Source: Acrasis kona (lineage: Eukaryota; Heterolobosea; Eutetramitea; Acrasida; Acrasidae). From it: a stretch of DNA of 24,031 bases. Positions 22,701-24,031 of this stretch are shown piece by piece. The first letter of the stretch is position 1; the number at the start of each line of letters is the position of its first letter. The DNA lies in contig JAOPGA020000654.1 in the NCBI GenBank assembly GCA_026419775.2, positions 1 through 24,031 on the forward strand, in the 5' to 3' direction. Under the pieces are notes generated by a model. It worked only from the letters and a program-made list of their open reading frames with translations, did no database searches and was not told where the DNA came from. Position numbers and translations under genes: made by a program.

Positions 22701-24031
22701 CCGGTTGTTTCTTGACCTAACGTGGCCCATACTTGAACAGAACTCATGGTGAGTTGTAAAAAGTTGAATCCCATGTCGTTGAATCGAATGGTTGCCTTGT
22801 TGAGCGCAATGTCGAATTTATATTGTGGAGATTGTAATTCTGCACCCGTACGAATGACGAGCGGTAAACTAGAAAAGTGAGCGGTGCGACCTGCTAATTC
22901 TTGAATCACATTGATGTTCAAATCACCAATCAAATCGACCATGTGTGCCAATATGACTTGTTCCACGACAAAGTGCAATTGTTGCATGTCCACGTTGAGC
23001 GCCATTTTGGCCTTTGCTTCTTCTACTAATTCACTTCTGAAATCATTGATTTGAACCAAATTCAACGTGACCAAATCATTATCGGATGATGCACCCGATG
23101 TCAATAATTGACGATAATTCTTGTATTTTTTAGGATCTACGCTACTGGCTACCACTCTCACGTTCGATTGATCATCAATGTGTTCGCGATCACGAATGGC
23201 TGTCAAATCCAAAACATTCAATCCTTCTAATTTGGTATCTAATGTGGTATCATATGCTCTTGCAATCAACAATAATACAAAACTAGTGCATGCAATGTCC
23301 AATAGGGGTCTCTCTTGAATTTGTGATGCTTGATCATCTTGGTCATCACCACCACCAGAGACAGATTGGAATCCAGGTCTATAATCAATACAAACCAACA
23401 ATTCTTTCAATTTGAAAATGAGTTGGGTCATGACTCTCTTTTCGTCCAATTCTTGTGCACGTCGATCGAGGTCATCTTTGGCTGGTTTCTTTCCATACCT
23501 CACATCTACAATTTCTTCAATGGTATCAATTTCATAATAAATGTGAGCCATGACGCAATCGTGTATGCCCAACAACCAATCCATCTTGTTATCGGCTTCG
23601 AATACAAATGATTGTAATGTGTTGTCGGATTGTGGAAGTGCGATTCCGAATTGTTCATCTGATAAATGTATTCCTGGTAATCCGTTGCGTTCCTCTGTGG
23701 ACGCTCCCTTATCGTTCCATGTGTCTGGGTCTTCGATATCAATGTCGAGTAACTTTTTGGTCTTGTACTGGACGAAATTTCTCATTCCGAAATTATGATT
23801 GTGATCGAAAATTTCTGCACGATTATCGACCACATTTAACATGGCGATGGGTCTGCGCTGACGTCTATCGACATCTTGTTCGCGTTCATCGTATAGATTT
23901 AACGAACCACCATCCAATAATTCTGCATAATAAGTTTCTCCTTTACGATCTTTTCTCGCAAATGTGACCTTTGTCTTTTCGTCCACTTTTTCTTCCTTCT
24001 TCTTCTTGTCGAACAACTCTGCGTATTGGTT
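13736..24031 (-). CDS. VPS13: VPS13-family lipid-transfer protein (N-terminus outside window)
   Basis: One uninterrupted frame of 3431 residues runs off the right edge, so the chorein N-domain and true start are missing. In protein order: a PH-like fold near 23990-23540 ending in the typical helix with Trp (DNKMDWLLGIHD); a long series of lipid-groove beta segments; a Lys/Glu-rich stretch near 21580-21400; a beta-helix-like insert near 20810-20570; the VAB adaptor-binding region with six repeats, each with a central Asn (near 19030, 18680, 18257, 17787, 17303 and 16900); a Thr/Val/Gln-rich disordered stretch near 15720-15240; the ATG2_C/VPS13_C region near 15210-14270 (HYTKQGLKELYKVLGSLNIIGNPLGL, GISKGGKDLF, ATEGLANGL, GQYMLY); a C-terminal PH-like domain near 14180-13960; and a short poly-Gln tail. 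VPS13 bridges organelles and moves lipids in bulk. The C-terminal signatures make the family clear. It has no intron, unlike most of its neighbours. Confidence 0.95.
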   Translation of the reverse strand, partial: NQYAELFDKKKKEEKVDEKTKVTFARKDRKGETYYAELLDGGSLNLYDEREQDVDRRQRRPIAMLNVVDNRAEIFDHNHNFGMRNFVQYKTKKLLDIDIEDPDTWNDKGASTEERNGLPGIHLSDEQFGIALPQSDNTLQSFVFEADNKMDWLLGIHDCVMAHIYYEIDTIEEIVDVRYGKKPAKDDLDRRAQELDEKRVMTQLIFKLKELLVCIDYRPGFQSVSGGGDDQDDQASQIQERPLLDIACTSFVLLLIARAYDTTLDTKLEGLNVLDLTAIRDREHIDDQSNVRVVASSVDPKKYKNYRQLLTSGASSDNDLVTLNLVQINDFRSELVEEAKAKMALNVDMQQLHFVVEQVILAHMVDLIGDLNINVIQELAGRTAHFSSLPLVIRTGAELQSPQYKFDIALNKATIRFNDMGFNFLQLTMSSVQVWATLGQETTGMSSVGGKLGNIKIKQYELGQDPNDELYKIILGVHQHGKSEQSMDRHDDHEAHTIERRNDDIPDHIREKPLISFLFDSRLIKPGVGLEEQSDAEDELENPAQQKVYDQNKINMIIIKAEIAELRIVYLHRVIYKVITYFNNGPLMQSINGSNQQAAKELGQQQAANKKQENDQQSAAIEEEPKQFIIDIDVNIQNPHLMIPVSRLSKEGIAIDLGLIQIKNNLQDVNDDGMIFVEDYNIQVKNFNITTVMNEQSENARHGQEDIKIVDEVNVALDARRITRVKKSAAEIRHEKLEIQTAQDKLKVEMNQEFDEDSDDGSLNVVIPKLSINITHEQYEVFLEVLGRNINDTEDINPWANEIAEEKKAQQPPPHRSTRALSNYGKLSKAEQNALDKAPNRFKTIEQAEEDRQKREHQEKKEHVLQFEKEREEAEKEDAKLKRKGNKTFRIMFEIKELNLRLLRGSGYDVGWRQQDPLVGVCITSLKAMVIPGGEPNRTARISVNVARLTAKDLRSESESLYKMIVDSDHEYLRSVERGENPPAERQDFIKLIMDQMGAGSREDVSSETIARLELGNPRFTIDPDLIFTVRDFFMKRTGLGKEIGERHENDIQEWNHKMNDRLHPMQQQIGYDIIISQDTYLDQDLEITSESRLVIKGAHGSTIMIDGRKHTIRILTGRTINSTVDDKDVTPRIYISEGVKLVMKSVKIEYDLNEFDFLVDRKDSESKAMAPTTSGCYLQNQILKKKARDQVLKRAHDKEAEPLPIAMLNIEASFGRPTISIPINVRDARSSRLVVALSAGLNIQTRPNGYELYQAELRELSVTMEHAKQVIDPELQRQIKVHFTNKRPRKDTQALLENVHVVASLETNEHDFRDKLVNKFASVNIRNSIRLQVSYRDIKLINQIITVFTNRMNQDQSNLPIDSVDNTQPSDEQDKPPAMAVARTTSSELYEDSITDFHINILTVGNMFRFLLVDDIFGYDIPLLDVLIDRVETRQSHISTGVLKKTNVINEIAINVAIFFAAHHYNMRVGDWEPLIEPYGLLVEYEKKPIRNSEIVNHAILEMPNIEPTEKVVVLMDQPGFGPKITTTTLEYPALTTTTSTSQVLSAQQPVINTAATIASSTTNPATNPAAAIIGEPTARHVHFDQNAIIPEQGVEQNELAMQVVSKDIPEPPHRIVIGTLDIDVLNINISQEMLRSVLTSVQLWKEDFTGHKQILQELDLYTVRNHSGCDLEFRLIETSSLQNEYVELTPTIIPSGNEYGFNPSNYYAVDAPELGGGSSSETIIELQLPNTTDRTRLTLNKSTRSRGYSLFPTQYGPMHITIEFERGRAIVTIKSPITIRNQCTINYEIGHIRAINQQVQVIGQLEPGQTIGIPIQMVRDTLLVRPKPDFKLPSDHQWNMLLNDDDHHSMQFLHMMKTPNDARFLSNVSNDNTTALYATVQPKVMEQRGWELYEHDIAEMSDELMLTRCVCTLEIRPPLAIENLLGLDMAYMLYKHDPLNAQNMVIAMGELKRGMTEFVYGVNVYRDVLGLKLVKLDQISNLSIDDPSQQHLFIHAPHIVDNKLMHQTQNQVKISSIIPVQEDFSINQDKTYSAADTNMVTMNRTDGSDKDMFNVYIDFSDSGIRSQRHMVLFSPYWIMNHTNQALLVKQEHKHEHGQKKRGLRNYVASMFFNQNNASEWTKNEHYLNNEYDQFENYLQEDLDTNDYTSRKHPVMFSFNDSPDAGISDNTNVNRSDKKVTVSINDSTDSSAVSLDVIDQDQYTVATSANTVYPIGVHTVSAPGKYKRTKIVTFTSRYRVANGTDRQIELILEGTNERVTFMSGQSSCLYFPNNGNVDNLDSIKIYLGMGDATLDPENYQISAMPFPINRLGLMEMKMIQLPNTNNTSWMYTSLDALDKIPLIVKKVIHINIEMVDSCIVMSFTAPETSSSPYRIDNDLDQDILVSQPGTHRWWLVQAHCSLPYTWDDPAVLKRMKNEKDTKNPNTAGEIGELLVRFDFTNSMHGSYTIDMSEADQAVKTIRLLNLRLAHLLVNWQGTTRVLSLSHQLNTLTTPNQLRSMSGNPASKTNDIVTQEIITQEAQAILERQQTDLFNMSLLVDITSIGISVIDNSNLVRQYGREFDSFLPKELLYIYMEGVFVQFDTTLKNQFVDVMIQHLQLDNADHTAAFPVLFTNRNELYDEPMVRLSLCRSIVTNRVNTNTESFAKLQDQPTRDDDQHSLTRFKQQTNQQDNNSVNSYQSVPNTVLQEQLEEQPHLEMDTSIQMFPYVYVGIQESTLQLDFKLVESLYTMVSDLLGIINNSNNSSIAIISKDNNSNTGVNAALEHIDNENQVDTLLLAPVEKQAVLNAPVDPVTGQVLLSDPLQQNVALQDEKLSYQDEHLEYVDTVETTTVVNPPQIIVAAATPVETVRIVEYVNEFGEFVQQSIVEQQQPIVQVVEPPSVVTTSTIVEQPVLVHDDVVSVNTGITQSAPRASTTGTTTATGAVSTVPTKLYFDKFILDDIRMHTTFYFDRTENPRLAESNIYRFLEALGMTLINIDDAPLQLNHLTMNKEMVSSTDIQNKMIKHYTKQGLKELYKVLGSLNIIGNPLGLVKDIKSGVKGMVKKPVQNSRSTTGESSIESEAGVHSHKYHHHKQGDTTRGISKGGKDLFKNTLHGAFKTVSRVSYSLGRGISYLTLDRDYNRRKEREMLINKANTSRQGLSDASDVLVGGFVDGVTGIYKEPRKVTADGGDTWDMIKGVGRGIIGIPTKPITGIVDFTAKATEGLANGLDSREQVIRRRRRVRYPRTFREDGAITTYEFESALGQYMLYAVNDVRLGYREQQQRMAGGGLRRKGLDKEVTQYAEHEHAIGFTRNKKERDIYLLTNLSIIKISLENEKEKWRVGLDTITELNYNEPFQIITLTYESQTKVRENVVTVRKKITTDSESSIKIFWTRLNGAIAEVVKKKREAYEEAQLQQQQQQQVVVAPQSGIPVGQTTSTVVTTSSTVL

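Overview
The window is a gene-dense stretch of nuclear DNA from a unicellular eukaryote. It holds eight protein-coding genes and one tRNA gene in 24 kb, with intergenic gaps mostly of 14 to 200 bp. Five of the genes are split by very short GT-AG introns: I place 19, all between 35 and 46 nt. The gene content (VPS13, Rab6, a RasGAP of the IQGAP type, a receptor fused to an RGS domain, SMC6) fits a free-living amoeboid or flagellate protist. A heterolobosean such as Naegleria or Acrasis is my best guess, from gene style only. I see no mobile element, virus-like element, CRISPR array or bacterial operon.

Plus strand, 1-8942: the 3' half of SMC6; a five-exon BAR-domain protein ending in a GYF_2-like domain; a single-exon seven-transmembrane protein with a C-terminal RGS domain; a four-exon Rab6 GTPase; and a six-exon IQGAP-family RasGAP that has an arginine at the arginine-finger position but lacks calponin-homology and IQ regions.

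Minus strand, 8957-10869: a two-exon membrane-anchored gamma-glutamyltransferase whose stop codon lies 14 bp from that of the convergent RasGAP gene. A tRNA-Thr(UGU) gene with an oversized, palindromic D-loop follows on the plus strand at 11038-11119, then a 348-bp gap that holds only a weak C/D-box-like signature.

Minus strand, 11468 to the right edge: a seven-exon gene for a helical protein I do not recognise, then more than 10 kb of uninterrupted VPS13 coding sequence. The VPS13 frame runs off the right edge, so its N-terminal chorein region is not seen.

Several genes share a membrane-traffic and signalling theme: Rab6 (Golgi traffic), BAR protein (membrane curvature), VPS13 (lipid transfer at contact sites), RasGAP (Ras and cytoskeleton) and 7TM-RGS (heterotrimeric G proteins). 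In eukaryotes such clustering is usually chance, and I do not claim a functional cluster. The points most worth a second look are the tRNA D-loop insertion, the BAR-GYF_2 and IQGAP-without-CH architectures, the uniform tiny introns, the stop codons embedded in AATAAA hexamers, and the internal repeats and beta-helix-like insert of VPS13.
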